64,000 nucleotides of DNA, from contig NC_034011.1 of assembly GCF_000346465.2 (NCBI RefSeq), forward strand, positions 13,453,339 through 13,517,338. Reading direction: 5' to 3'. The translations under genes and the position numbers were made by a program. The notes under the pieces are model-generated. The model was given only the letters and a program-made list of their open reading frames with translations. It ran no database searches and had not been told where the DNA came from. Below, one piece after another: positions 44,901-56,149 of this stretch (position 1 is the first letter of the stretch; the number at the start of each line of letters is the position of its first letter). This DNA comes from Prunus persica. Lineage: Eukaryota > Streptophyta > Magnoliopsida > Rosales > Rosaceae.

Positions 44901-45166
44901 AAATTGTGGAAATTAGGAATTGAGATTCCTGAGTTGAGTTTCTGCCAAAAGAGTCGTTCTTTCGCAATTCCAATTGAGCAGGAATTCATTTTCACTATAA
45001 TTTCTGTCATTTACAAAATTCAACATACATAAATCTAAACACTGAAATTATTAATTGCAAGAAAAATGATGGAGATCTAAATTTCGTCCTTTAAGAATTT
45101 TATGTAATTTTCAATTCCTTCATCCAAATAGAGGGGCAGTGAATTCGTTCTATGAAACTGACTTTA
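41923..45166. other. Intergenic region without a supported gene
   Basis: AT-rich. There is an open plus-strand stretch at about 41995-42183 (contains FTDDFFTTSHDSS) that I cannot assign. (CT)n lies at 42321-42338 and (GA)n at 42628-42664. No transposon ends or RNA genes recognised. Confidence 0.4.
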
Positions 45167-46846
45167 TTACGTAGTGAAAGGGGTAATATTTCTATTATTA
45201 CAACTCCCATAAATAGCACGACCAACTTTCATTTTATAAGAATGACCCAAAAGTTCACTTCTTGCAACATCAATACACTTCTTACAATCTACGCCTGAAA
45301 GGTCATTTTTACATTCAACCATACCATAAAGATAAATCTTTGATGGTACGACTCTCATCGACCCATGAGCATACAATTTTCCATGAACAACATTACAACT
45401 TAATGGCATGAACAACTTATGAACATGATATTGATTGAGCGTGGGATCTTCAACAAATGTGGTACTAGTCCCATAAACTCCGTTATCTGTGTCACTTATA
45501 CCAAAGAAATTTACATCTTAGTATTTTAAGAGACAACGTATCATCCAAATTATAGCTCCTCGATTGTGAGGGCAAAGCTTGCGAAGCTGTACGCCTGCTA
45601 TATTGAGACACTTTTTGCATGTAGAATATCGCTTGTCATTTAGGGTATATTTCCAACAATGAGCTAGCCAGAGGCGGCCCTGACCCAGGGCCACCAAGGC
45701 TACAGCCTGGGGCTCAAAGTTGAGAGGGGCACACAATTTTTATTTTATTTTATTTTTATAGCCCATATACATATATTAAAAAAACAATTTTAAAAAAAGG
45801 AACCAAACCTTCAAAACTAGAAGGAGCCGTTCCTGATATAGTGGATATAGTGCGGTGTCATGTCACAAGTCACTTTTTGATATTCTCAAGGAAACTTCCT
45901 TACTTGGAAAACAAAGTCAAATTTATATTATATATTATATAATATAATAAAAGAAAAATAAAACATTGGGAAATTAAACAAAGATAAACCAATATGTGTT
46001 ATTCTTCTTCTTTTTTAATCAAGCAAAAAGGCTCTCAAACACAACATAAATGCAAGCAAATTTTTTATTTTTATTTTTTGTGATTATCTTGTTCTCCAAC
46101 ATTGAGTTGGAAAACAATCCTCCACAAGACCAAGTCAGTGCCTTTCTTTCAAGGTTTTTATTTATTTATCAGATCTTTCAAAGTTCTTCCTTTTTTAAAG
46201 ATAGATATAGATGTATAAATTTTATAATATATATACACATCTTTATTAACTTCTTTTTCTTTATTATTTGATTCAACAAAAACTTGGCAAAGATTCTTGT
46301 TCTTTACAATTGGAAGTTTCAAGTTAAAGAAAAGATGCTCCAAATCCAAGTTTTATTGTTATTTGTTAATTAGTTATTTGTTATTGTGTTGTATTTATTA
46401 TAAAAATCAAACTGCCATTTCCAGCGGGCGAGCTACCTGGTGCCTCAATGGTAGGTGTTCGAAACCTGTTGGAAGCATTTTGTGGCCATGTAAATCTCAA
46501 AAGACAAAAGAGAAAAAGAAGAAATTTTTCCAAATGTAAGAGGGTCTTTAATTTTGATAAAAATTGTAATTTTAGTGTTTAATTTGTCTAAAGGGCCCAG
46601 GACCTTAGAAAACCTGGACCGGCTCTGGGCTAGCAAATACACAGAAGTATTTTGTGTTGTAGATATAAATGTATCTTTGGTAACCTGAATCTGGAACTTC
46701 TCATAATAACCCTTGGCTTTAAATTCGAACTGATTGAAGCAATTATGCCCCAAAATAGGGGGCTTATTAAATGCTCCAAAGATTTCTTGGAGAAAAAGAT
46801 AGATTGGTAAAAGCGTTAAAATGATTAAGGGCTTTGAGTAAAACAT
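45167..46846 (-). pseudogene. Cysteine-rich repeat secretory protein (DUF26/Gnk2), split by a hAT
   Basis: Secreted plant protein of the DUF26 (Gnk2, stress-antifungal) family; apoplastic location is expected. On minus, the start at 46846 gives a hydrophobic signal peptide (MFYSKPLIILTLLPIYLFLQ) and HNCFNQFEF. The frame runs to SVYLLA, where a 959-bp hAT (45669-46627) interrupts. After it, the first Gnk2 domain continues with HCWKYTLNDKRYSTCKKCL, LCPHNRGAIIWMIRCLLKY, a TAA stop in place of an expected Ser, then DVNFFGISD. The second domain (45415-45167) has the CX8CX2C motif CKNDLSGVDCKKC and GRAIYGSCNNR, and ends at the stop at 45167. Domain 2 lacks the usual long tail; a kinase is not attached. 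Confidence 0.82.
45669..46627. mobile_element. Non-autonomous hAT in the DUF26 gene
   Basis: Ends CAGAGGCGGCCCTG and, inverted, CAGAGCCGGTCCAG. The left flank GAGCTAGC (45661-45668) and the right flank GGCTAGC (46628-46634) look like an 8-bp duplication with one base lost. 959 bp, AT-rich centre, no transposase. Confidence 0.8.
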
Positions 46847-47006
46847 GATAAGGGCTTTTTATACTTATATGATTTGTCTAGTACACTTTCTTGAAGTAGT
46901 AATATCATACATCTTAAAACATAACCAAAAGCTTTTCTTAGCTTTACCGTATGATTATTTATTAATTATTACTTAAGCTAATTCATTCTAAAAGGAGCCA
47001 TGCTTA

Positions 47007-47426
47007 TTGTTTATTGGGCTGGGTTTAATGTTTTTATGTTGGGTTATTCTAAAAGGTAATGTAAAATTTGAGTTCGCTGGAACCCTCCTTGTTAAAAGGG
47101 CATTGATGTTATTCAATGAAATTCTCTCTTTTACGCCAAAAAGAAGAAGAAAAGAACTAGAACCTTCCATGTTTATATTTAAACTTGACATCTGCCTACC
47201 CAAGATTTATCGCGGTGAGTTTGTTGAGGCATGCAATGAAATGTCAAAACATAGCACAAGGCTCCAAGCCCTCCTTCGACCACTAAAGAGCAATGAGGAC
47301 AAAGAGGAATGGTCCAAATTATGTGAACGTGATCGCACAAAATCAGCAGCATTTACTACCTTTTTTCATATTCAAAGCTACAATCAGCAGACTCGGTTTT
47401 ATTTGGAGCCACTCAATTTAAGTTGA
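47007..47426 (+). CDS. Unidentified open frame, possibly an exon relic
   Basis: 139 codons open from an ATG at 47007. The first 40 residues look non-coding, but residues from about 50 on (LDICLPKIYRGEFVEACNEM, LLRPLKSNEDKEEWSKLCER, SAAFTTFFHIQSYNQQTRFY) have the composition of a soluble, helical protein. I do not recognise the family. No clear promoter; a SINE-like unit lies 170 bp downstream. It could be one exon of a decayed host gene. Confidence 0.3.
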   Translation: MFIGLGLMFLCWVILKGNVKFEFAGTLLVKRALMLFNEILSFTPKRRRKELEPSMFIFKLDICLPKIYRGEFVEACNEMSKHSTRLQALLRPLKSNEDKEEWSKLCERDRTKSAAFTTFFHIQSYNQQTRFYLEPLNLS

Positions 47427-47596
47427 ACTAGCGTTCACATTTGGCCTGTGTCAACAATACCAAACATGAATTACTTTGTCTTGTGATCTTGTGTGCATCT
47501 CATTCGTTGTCCTTTCATTGTCCACTTTATTAACCAACCAAATGCTGTACTTTCTTTCAATTTTAATGCATCCTCACAATTTAAATAATTTTAATA

Positions 47597-47712
47597 TGAT
47601 TGAGGAGTCAATGAGATCTTCTAGCCTAGTGGAAAAGGGCATTGATTTGAAGATAAGAGGTCAAATGTTCGAAACTTCCTTGACATCTTAGTTGTGTGTG
47701 TGTGAGAAACTC
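47597..47712 (+). mobile_element. tRNA-derived SINE-like unit
   Basis: Contains an A-box-like TAGCCTAGTGG (about 47622) and, about 45 bp on, a B-box-like TGTTCGAAACTT (about 47667), with tRNA-like sequence between (ATTTGAAGATAAGAGGTCAA). Ends of the unit are not resolved. Confidence 0.45.
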
Positions 47713-47829
47713 CCCATCCTTATAGTTTAAATTATCACTTGTACCATGCTAGCAAGAAAGTTGAAATAAACTGGGTTGACTAAAAAAAAAGTCAACTTTT
47801 GACTAAAAATGGAACTGGACATGACTTGA

Positions 47830-48509
47830 CCATGCACCTTTTAGAATGAATTAGCATTGCCTCACGACCATGCTCAGAATCCATCTTCAAGGCGCCACCG
47901 CGACTCATGGCCGGACCTCTTATCACAGCCATTCTGCCTCCATTGCAAGTTACGGCCTGATCTTTTAGCAACATCATTCATCCCCTCCTTTGCGCCACGC
48001 TTGACGTATGCTCCTGTGTACCCTTCCAACGAAACCCTAGCCAAGTGCAATTGGACTCCACGGAATTCTCTCCTCTCGATCCATGAAGTCAAGCAGACCT
48101 CAGTCTTAGAGTTGTCTGGTTGACTGAAAGAGTAGACGACCAAAACAACTTAGTTGGACAGCTCCTCAACCAGATAGACTTGGTCTGAGACCTTGGCCTT
48201 GGACCACAAGAGGAAGAGAGAAGGATGGATGAACGCACCGGTAGTCAGTTTGAGAAGTCCCAGACATGAAGAGTAGGACCGAGCTAGCAAGGAAAGGATA
48301 AGAGCGAGCTGCTTAGCGTGCAGGCAAGTCACAGGTGTTTGCAAGCCCCGCTTAAAATATATCAAGTGCCCATTCAAGATTAGACCCGAGGATCAACTTG
48401 CATGAGAGGTTGGGACCACGATCCGATGTTCATGCCCGCCTGGGCCCAGAAAAAGTGTTCATGAGAGGCTAGGCCCTCAAAGAGGTTAGGCTTGCAACGA
48501 TCATCAAGT
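47830..48509. other. Unassigned region
   Basis: Several mid-size open frames on both strands, none with a recognisable family. It lies directly after the copia gag relic on the minus strand and may be decayed sequence of the same element. Confidence 0.3.
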
Positions 48510-49331
48510 GTCTATAGTATGTCTTTTATCACCAAGTGATCACACTTCAGTTTGTCTAATTCTGCGAAAGTCACACAACAAGGCGGACCGACAGAAGATC
48601 CAAATCTTAAAGGTCGAGAAACCATAGCAATGTTTTTGGAAGCAAACATAACAGTAGGTTCCCCAGTCTTGGTGCTGGATCCAAGCATAGTAATTTGGCA
48701 TTAAGCCTCTCATCAGACCATAAAAAACACATTCTCGATGCTCAGAACTTTATCACTCCATAGAATATCAATGTGAACCTTGTCATAAGTATTATTATCT
48801 GAAAGTAATGACTTTTGTCCAATTCAAGCCAGATTTCCTTAAGTTTGGCAAAATAGGTGGGGATAGGACGATCCCTTTACTTGAGACGGGTAGCCTTGCC
48901 CCGCAGTTCAAAGAGCTGGGATATGTTAGATCCATCAGAAATCATCTTATTAACATCATCCTAAATCTCCTTGGCAGTAGGTAGAGTATAAAACATATTC
49001 AGCAAACTAGGTTCCATAGTTCGCAGTATCCAACTTTTCACAGTAGCATCAGCAATTTGCCCTTTCCAAATTGTGTAAATCTAGAATCCAGGGCAACATA
49101 GTAAACCAGTTAGGTAACCTAATATTCCTCGAGAAGTAGTATGGAGTTCAATCATCGAAGCCCATATCTCATAGTTGGGTCCATTCAATTTGAATCCCAA
49201 TGGTAGATTGGTGGACTATTTAGTATGAACCATCACAATAGTGGTAAGAGAAGTAGTAGATGAAGTAAAACCAGAAGCAAATGAACGAATAAAGTCATTG
49301 ACATCTGGCATGGTAGTGGAAGACTTGGCCA
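48510..49331 (-). pseudogene. Ty1/copia Gag relic
   Basis: On minus from an ATG at 49331 (MAKSSTTMPDVNDFIRSFAS). The frame then shows, between stops, FKLNGPNYEIWASMIELHTT (copia gag N-terminus), LPTAKEI and DDVNKMISDGSNISQLFELR, and RLKQRDRPIPTYFAKLKEIW. Further on, TGEPTVMFASKNIAMVSRPL matches the stretch before the zinc knuckle. Multiple stops and frameshifts; no pol seen. A different family from the copia at 6792-15608. Confidence 0.75.
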
Positions 49332-49390
49332 TGGCAAAGGTGAAGGGTAGGTGGCGGCGGCAATGAAGGTTAGACGACAACAAATGAAGG

Positions 49391-50796
49391 AAAATAGCCC
49401 ATAACATATCAAAATAGATAGGGGTAAAATTAAGTTAATTACCCAAAGTAGAATTCGTATATTGGATTTTAGTTATCATTACTGGTAACTTAATTCAAGA
49501 CCTATATATAATTGGCCTCATTTTACCCAGTTTACACTTTGAGCTTGAGAGTTACCACAGTTGGTTATCAACTCAAAACCAAATTGGCAGCCTTTAAGCT
49601 AGAAAGGTAAAAGCACTCAGCACTCTTCTCAACCACAACCAATGGCTTCCCAAGAAGACAGGCCACTACAAGCCAAAGAATAATCAGTCGATAGAAGGCT
49701 TTTGCGGAATTGGTTGAGAAAAGCAAAGCTAGAAAGTTGGTTTATTCTCTTAGCTACTAGGGATCAGTGGATTAACACTTTCCAGCAATTATGCTCTTGT
49801 TCTCATCATGCATTTCTCTATAAATACAAGAGTACGTGAACTGGATTCCATAGATATCAAAAGCAATCAAGCAATCAAGCTTACAAAAGCAATTCAGCTC
49901 TAAAAAATAAAATAAAAAGCAGAACTCAAACTTCTGACTTCAAATCCAGCTCAGATAATTAGCTCACCAAGAAGAAAACGAGATTTCTCTCGTCGCAAAT
50001 GCGATTGAGCTCAAAAGAATCAAGCTGAACTTAGCTTGCTGTAGTTACAAATTTGGTTCAGAACAGGTGAACCAAGCAAAAATCAGGTTATTCATTATAT
50101 GAAAATCTCAACAAATGCTCAGAGACACCTTGATGTCTTAAGCTCACCAAAATAGCTTACAAGTGATCCCCAGTTAAGCAAAACAGGTACTAAAGTGCAA
50201 TTCCAACTTGCAATTGCTAATCCAACCACTTCGAATCCAGTCCAAATTGGAGAAATTCCAGGTCAACCACAGCAAAGACACCAGGATTCTTAATCTCATG
50301 CAGATAGTCTCCAGAACATGCAAAACAGACTCAAACTCCCAGTTCTGCCCTCTCGTCAAGCCTCTCCATGGCTCAAACTGATTATAGCTCTGCTAATTTC
50401 AACATTGGTATCGATTTTCAGCTAATCTCCATTAGTTGAAGGTACTAACATGCAATTCCAGTACAGATACATCTAGTCCAGCCTACGTCATAGACGGCAA
50501 TCCAGGCAGAAATTGAAGTTCAATGTTTTGATGTCTTCCTAGACTTGGCAATTCCTTTCATTTAATGTATAATAAATAGTTCTCCTTGAACTCGTTTGTT
50601 TTGTTTTTAAAACACTTATTTTTTGTTAAACTTACTAGTTTTTACTATGGGAAATTATAAAGTCATCACCTGTCTGAGGCAGAAAAGAACATAGGAGATA
50701 TTCCTCACCCAAATTCATGATTACTTGATCAAAGTCAATAGCTTAGGGCGCAAGCTAATACATTTTACAGTCTGTTATGGTTTTTAACCACTAACA
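49391..50796 (+). repeat. Probable 5' LTR of a Tat-like element
   Basis: The first 93 bp (from AAATAGCCCATAACATATC) recur at 55309-55401, placing LTR starts on both sides of a Tat-like pol. A TATA box (CTCTATAAATACAAGAG) lies at about 49812-49828. The likely end is ACTAACA at 50796, followed by GTGGCATGCTC. It lies directly behind the copia gag start, so it inserted there. The start lacks the usual TG. Confidence 0.5.
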
Positions 50797-50849
50797 GTGG
50801 CATGCTCAAATAGAAAAGAAAGTTAACTTATTGACCATGAATGGTCTTT

Positions 50850-52111
50850 AGGTCAATGGGGAACTTTATCCAACCAGCTCGAATCGACTGTGAGAAATGG
50901 TTAGGTTTTTTGGGCGATTCCGGTAGTGGTTTTCATCGAATGAGGTATGAAACTTCATCTACTCATAAAGCTCTACCTATTTTTGTTCATGGTTTGGATC
51001 AGTTTTGAGGTTTTAGAGTTCAATTCTTAAACCAATTTTGGCCGGCGGTTTGATCGTGTTTTTTTGCCTAATTCCGGTCAGTTTTTGGCCATGGTCCAAG
51101 AACATAAAGTGTTCCCCTAGTTGGTCTGCTTTTGTCGGTATAGGTATTGTGGGGTGTCTCGAGAAATTTTCGTCGCTGGAAATTTATCAAGACAACCACG
51201 TGCTGTCGGCGATAGTTGGCAACTCGTGGGCCACATTTTGGTGGCCCATTATGTTCTAAAACACTCCCCATGTCATCCTAAGCACGATGGTATGCTCGAA
51301 TTTGGAATTGGTTGTCGTTGGACTGACGCAAGGATATTGCACCTATTATGCGATATCCTTGGTCGATAGGTTCAGACCGTTTGATCGATCCCAATTTCAA
51401 ATAGGTTTAGAGTCTCGGATACTTCGAATCAATGAGTCTAGGGTTAGGCAAAATGATCGTGCGATTGAGAGTGATCCAACTGCTCAATCGAGACCAAACT
51501 TTTGGGACTTGTTTAGTAGACTTTGTTGGACTTATAGGAACTTTCATATTGGAAATCGGAGGTTATAGACCCCGCAGGCCCGGTTGACCAACATGAAAAG
51601 TTTGACCACTCGGTTGACTATGAGTCTTTCAAGATTGTCTCATCCTTCAAGAATTACTAGAATGACCTTATAAACCTTCTTAAAGGTTGTGCACACTTTG
51701 AGATTCGGGAACAAGAGTTTTGAGCTAAAGTTCATTGTGGGTACGTTTATTAATTATGTCCGTTTATCCTCTCGAATTGCTATTCTTGCTTCGCATACTC
51801 CAGAGGGAGAGCTCTCTTAGGATTGAGCACCGTTGGACCTGTAGTGAGTGGACTTTGTTTTAAATGGTCATTATTTTCAAAATATGAAATGACATGAACT
51901 TATTGAAGTGAATTATTTTCAAGTATCAGATGGTAAAAAATGTATGTATACGAAAGAATTTTGTTGCTTAGTGTTTCGATAATTATTTCCTAAAACGGAG
52001 AGGGTTATTTATGTTGAAAATAAACTATGTTTAATGCTTTGTTTTCGTCCACTCACATTTTCTGTTTTGCGCCCCCAGATCCTAGATATCTGAGGTTGAG
52101 ACCACCACGTC
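50850..52111 (+). repeat. LTR-like non-coding region
   Basis: A segment with a GAG/GTATGAAAC donor-like motif near 50943, CGGTTTGATCGTGTTTTTTT and TGTGTGACC-like words, and ending near GAGACCACCACGTCTAGG. It resembles the transcribed part of Ty3/gypsy LTRs seen elsewhere in the window, but the ends and duplications are not found. The open frames in it (for example 51287-51568) look fortuitous. Confidence 0.35.
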
Positions 52112-52943
52112 TAGGCCTGGAAATGTTGCACACGACCCGTTAACATGACACAAATTCACACAAAATTATCAATATTTGGGTTGAGCTTAATGGGTTGGGT
52201 TGAAAACGGGGGGACCCGTTAAGTTAACGGGTCGTGTTGGGTCCATTCGCTATTATTCGCTATCCACTCGTTAAGAAGGATAATTTTATAATTTTATATC
52301 ACAATTCATATTAAAAAACCAAACACCCACCTCACTTCACTTTGTTTTTTATTATTATTCTTCTCTCTCACTAAATCTCTCTGTCTTCACTTTGTTTTTT
52401 TTTTTTTATTCCTCTCTCTCTCTGTCTATTTTTTATTCACTTTGTTTCTTCTTCCTTTCTATTTTTTTTTCTTCTTCTTGCTATTTCCAAAGTTTTCATC
52501 TTCTTTATTTATATTTATTTCCTTCTCTCTTCTCTCTAGGATTCCTTCTCATGAGCACATTTCCTTCACTCTCTTTTTAGAATCCAAATTTCTTTTCTTT
52601 GGATGTAAAAGTTGAGAGAACTAGTGAAGAAGTCTTCACTGTCTGTCCATGTGGGTTGGGGTTTTGAGTGCTGGTTATGGTGTTTATGAGATGGATATTT
52701 GGGGGAGAGGACAGAGATAAGGGGTTGCTGGCTAAGCTTGGTGATAGTTGTTGTTTTTTTTATTTTTTATTTTTTCTTTTCAGGTTTATTCTTAGCGGGC
52801 AAGTGTCTGATATTCGCAAATTATAACGGGTCGTGTTTGGGTCTAGTATTTATCACCCGTTCACTTAACAGGTCATGTCATGTTAACCCATTAAGTTAAC
52901 GGGTTGACACGAACATGACCCGAAACCCGTTAGCATTGCCATT
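52112..52943. mobile_element. Inverted-repeat element with AACGGGTCGTG arms
   Basis: The left arm (GGAAATGTTGCACACGACCC, then CCCGTTAAGTTAACGGGTCG) is mirrored by the right arm (CATTAAGTTAACGGGTTGAC, CGAAACCCGTTAGCATTGCC). The centre is T- and CT-rich. About 830 bp, no coding sequence; superfamily not determined. Confidence 0.6.
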
Positions 52944-53234
52944 GTTTTCTCCAGGTTGTAAACGTAAATCTTTACATTGCTCTGTTAATGCCCACGTAGG
53001 GTTGAAGTTAAGGCTAGAGGCCTATTTTGTAAACTGTGTGCTGCTTGTTAGGAAGTTATTTTCTGTTGTTTTTAACATGTGGAAATTTTTTGGTAAAGTC
53101 TATTTTTCAAGGGAGACTTTCGGTAGAAGTCAAATTGTTCATCCCTTTACATTAGGGCTAAAGGGATTTTAGGTAAAGTGGGTTTGGCATTAGGTATATG
53201 TTGGACAGAAAGCAGAGTTCGTCACGAATTTCGA

Positions 53235-55308
53235 AAGCGAATCTGGTGCTGGTCCTGTTAGCAGATTTTCAAATGGGAAGAGTCTCATCAACAGGCTTTT
53301 GAAGAAATTAAGCATTATCTTTGAAACCCACCAGTTCTGTCTCTACCCAAAAAAGGCAGGCTTTTGGTTTAGAGGTGTCTATTGGCAACCTTTTGGTTCA
53401 AGACAACAAGGAGGGAAAGGAACAAGCAGTTTGTTATTTGAGTAGAACTTTGACAGAACTGGAAAGAACACATTCTGCAATTGAAAGGTTATGTCTAGCT
53501 TTATACTTCACTGCTGTGAAACTCAGACATTACATGTTACCTTTCACTATCTACATTATTGCCACGACAGACTTGATTAAGTGTATGCTGACAAGACCAA
53601 TGTTGAGAGGCAGAATTGGTAAGTGGACTCTGGCTGTGTCAGAATTCACTTTTCACTAAGTTCCTCAAAAGGCTATCATGGGTCAAGCTGTAGCAGATTT
53701 CTTGGCAGATCATGCAGGAGAAGAAATTGAGAACCTGGATTCCATAGATATAGCCAGTGCAGATTTATTAAATAGAGCTCATACATATTTCAATAATCCA
53801 AACTATTCAATCCATCTTACTCCATGGAAACTGTATTTTTATGGATCTCAAACCGATATGGCTTCTGGGACAGGAATTGGTTTAGAAGATCCAATGAGGA
53901 TCAAGCACAACTATTCATTCCAACTAGATTTTCAATGCACCAACAGCAGAGTAGAGTATGAAGCCTTGATCATTGGCCTCGAAATGTTAGTAGAACTAGG
54001 AGTCTAGTTTGTGGAAATCCTAGGGGACTCTATGCTTGTTTTGAAATAGATTACAGGAGAATGCAAGTGCGTAAATCCTTCACTAGCCGTTTATTTGGTG
54101 GCAGCAAGAAACCTGTTGGTAGAATTCAAAGAAATTACTTGGAAACATATTCCAAGATAAGAAAATGTTGCAGCCAATGAAATGGCTCAGATAGAAACAA
54201 GAGTACAGATGCCTAATGATTGCGTCCAAAGAGTCCTCAAAGTAGGGAAGAAAAAAGTACCATATGTTCTAACCAGAGGAATGGAGATAGACATCAATTC
54301 AGCCATAATGACTGAAGATTGCCTATAATTAATTATCTGCAGTATCCACCCTGCATTATGAAAAGAAAATAAGGATCATGGCTCTGAATTATCTCATATG
54401 GAACCGAGATCTAGTCAGAAAGGGCAAAGATGAGTTAGTTTTGAGGTGTTTAGGGAAGGAAGAATACATGAAAGTCAGGTGAGAAGTCCATGAGGGAATC
54501 TGTGAGGCACCTCAAAGCGGAAGGAAAATGTGTTGGCTAATCACAAGGTATGGTTATTTCTGGCCTACTATGATGAAAAACTGCATGGAATACTGAAAAT
54601 GATGTGAAGCTTGTCAAAGGCATGGACCAATCCAGCAACCTCCCTCAGTTCCTATAAATCTAGTGGTTAAGCCATGGCCATTTAGAGGATGGGCAATGGA
54701 CCTCATTGGTAAAATCTATCCAACCAATAGCGAACAACATTGCTTCATCATTGTGGGTACGGATTATTTTACTAAATGGGTGGAGGCTAAACCAGTCAAA
54801 TCTACTACTTCTCAAGAGATCACTACTTTTATGGAAGAACAGATTGTGCACAAGTTTGGCATACCAGAACTGACAGAGGAACTTCTTTCATATCTAAGGA
54901 AATGCATGACATGGCAAGCAGGCTTAAAATCAAACTACTCCAGTAAACTCCTTACTATGCTCAAGCAAATGGATAGGCAGAGTTAAACAGCAAGGTGATC
55001 ATCAATATTATCAAGAAAATGTAGGGCAATGGCATAAAAAATTATCGACAACTTTGTGGGCCTACCGAACTTCAAAAAAAGAAGCAACCGGCTTGACTCT
55101 ATATGTCTAACCTATGGACATGACCCAATTCTGCCCATGGAGATCATAGTCTAGTCCATCAGAATTGCTCCGCAACATAATCTAGTTGGAGAAGACTAGA
55201 ATATTCACAAGCAATGTTGCTAGAATTAGAGGGACTAGATTCGAGCAGAATTGATACCTTAAACAAACTTTTAGCATGGAAAGAGCCTGTAGCAAGAGCT
55301 TACAAAGG
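53235..55308 (+). pseudogene. Tat/Ogre-lineage Pol relic with two RNase H domains
   Basis: Starts at the RT tail. The first RNase H (53321-53659) has EQAVCYLSRTLTELERTHSA and LYFTAVKLRHYMLPFTIYI. A second, archaeal-type RNase H (53678-54007) has MGQAVADFLADHAGEEIENL, PWKLYFYGSQTD (catalytic D of FDGS changed to Y) and NSRVEYEALIIGLEMLVELG. A dual RNase H marks the Tat lineage. Integrase follows in pieces: CEACQRHGPIQQPP, PWPFRGWAMDLIGKIYP (catalytic D), FIIVGTDYFTKWVEAKPV. Many stops and frameshifts. It ends with LLAWKEPVARAYKG at 55308, where the second copy of the 93-bp LTR start begins. Confidence 0.85.
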
Positions 55309-55402
55309 GAAATAGCCCATAACATATCAAAACATATAGGGATAAAATTAAGCTAATTACCTAACGTAAAATTAGTATATTGGATTTTAGTTACCATCAC
55401 TG
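55309..55402 (+). repeat. Start of the 3' LTR of the Tat-like element, cut by CACTA 2
   Basis: About 88% identical by eye to 49391-49484. The match ends at ...CCATCACTG where CACTA 2 begins, so CTG would be the 3-bp duplication of that insertion. Confidence 0.6.
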
Positions 55403-55429
55403 CACTACTACATTTTACACTTTGCACGA

Positions 55430-55950
55430 CGAATATAATGTCGTCGCGCAAAGTACATTGAAGTCGCACAAATACAAGCGCGACAGAAAAATCGTCGCGC
55501 ACAATCTATCGCACAAAGGTCGTGAAGAAAGACTTTGTGCGACAGATTTTATCACTCGTTGCGCAATTATGTGCGACGCTTATCCTTCGTTACACAAATG
55601 GTTCAGAGACGACAAAACTGTTTGTCGCACAAAATTACGCGCGACGAAATGTAGTTCGTCGCCACAACAATGCACGGCGAATAGTTTTCGTCGCGCAAGA
55701 CGTCTCGTAGACATTTGCGGCACCAAGGGTTCACCGTCGCGCAATTCGGTACACATATTGCGCGACGAAAAGAAGTTGGCGCGTAACATTTTGCGCGACG
55801 GTATATTGCGTCGCGCGATACGTGCCCACAAATTTTGCGCGACGGAACTCTGTTGTCACAGAAATCCATTTTAGCGACGAAATCTTTCGTCGCGCAAAAA
55901 TAATTATATTTATTTATATAAATTTACGTGACGACAAAGAGTTCGTCGCG
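55430..55950. repeat. Left subterminal array of CACTA 2
   Basis: About a dozen hyphenated palindromes GCGCGACGAAA...TTTCGTCGCGCAA, for example around 55440, 55530, 55640, 55690, 55765 and 55880. Open frames across it on both strands are repeat artefacts. Confidence 0.85.
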
Positions 55951-56149
55951 CAAAATTAATATATATAATTAATACATAATTATAATATTACTTTTGTTTT
56001 ATTTTATAAAAAAATAAATTTGGTTTTTTTTTGGGTAATAAAATGAAATTTTAATAATGAAAAAATTTATGTAAATAACAAATTTATTATATAAAATAAA
56101 TGTATGCTACAAGAGAAAGATTTAAAAAATAATTACGAAAATAAAAAAA

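Noticed and set aside
46430..46490. tRNA-like or SINE unit inside the hAT of the DUF26 gene (GTTCGAAACC box)
   Set aside because: A B-box-like word is present, but no convincing A box at the right distance, so not called.
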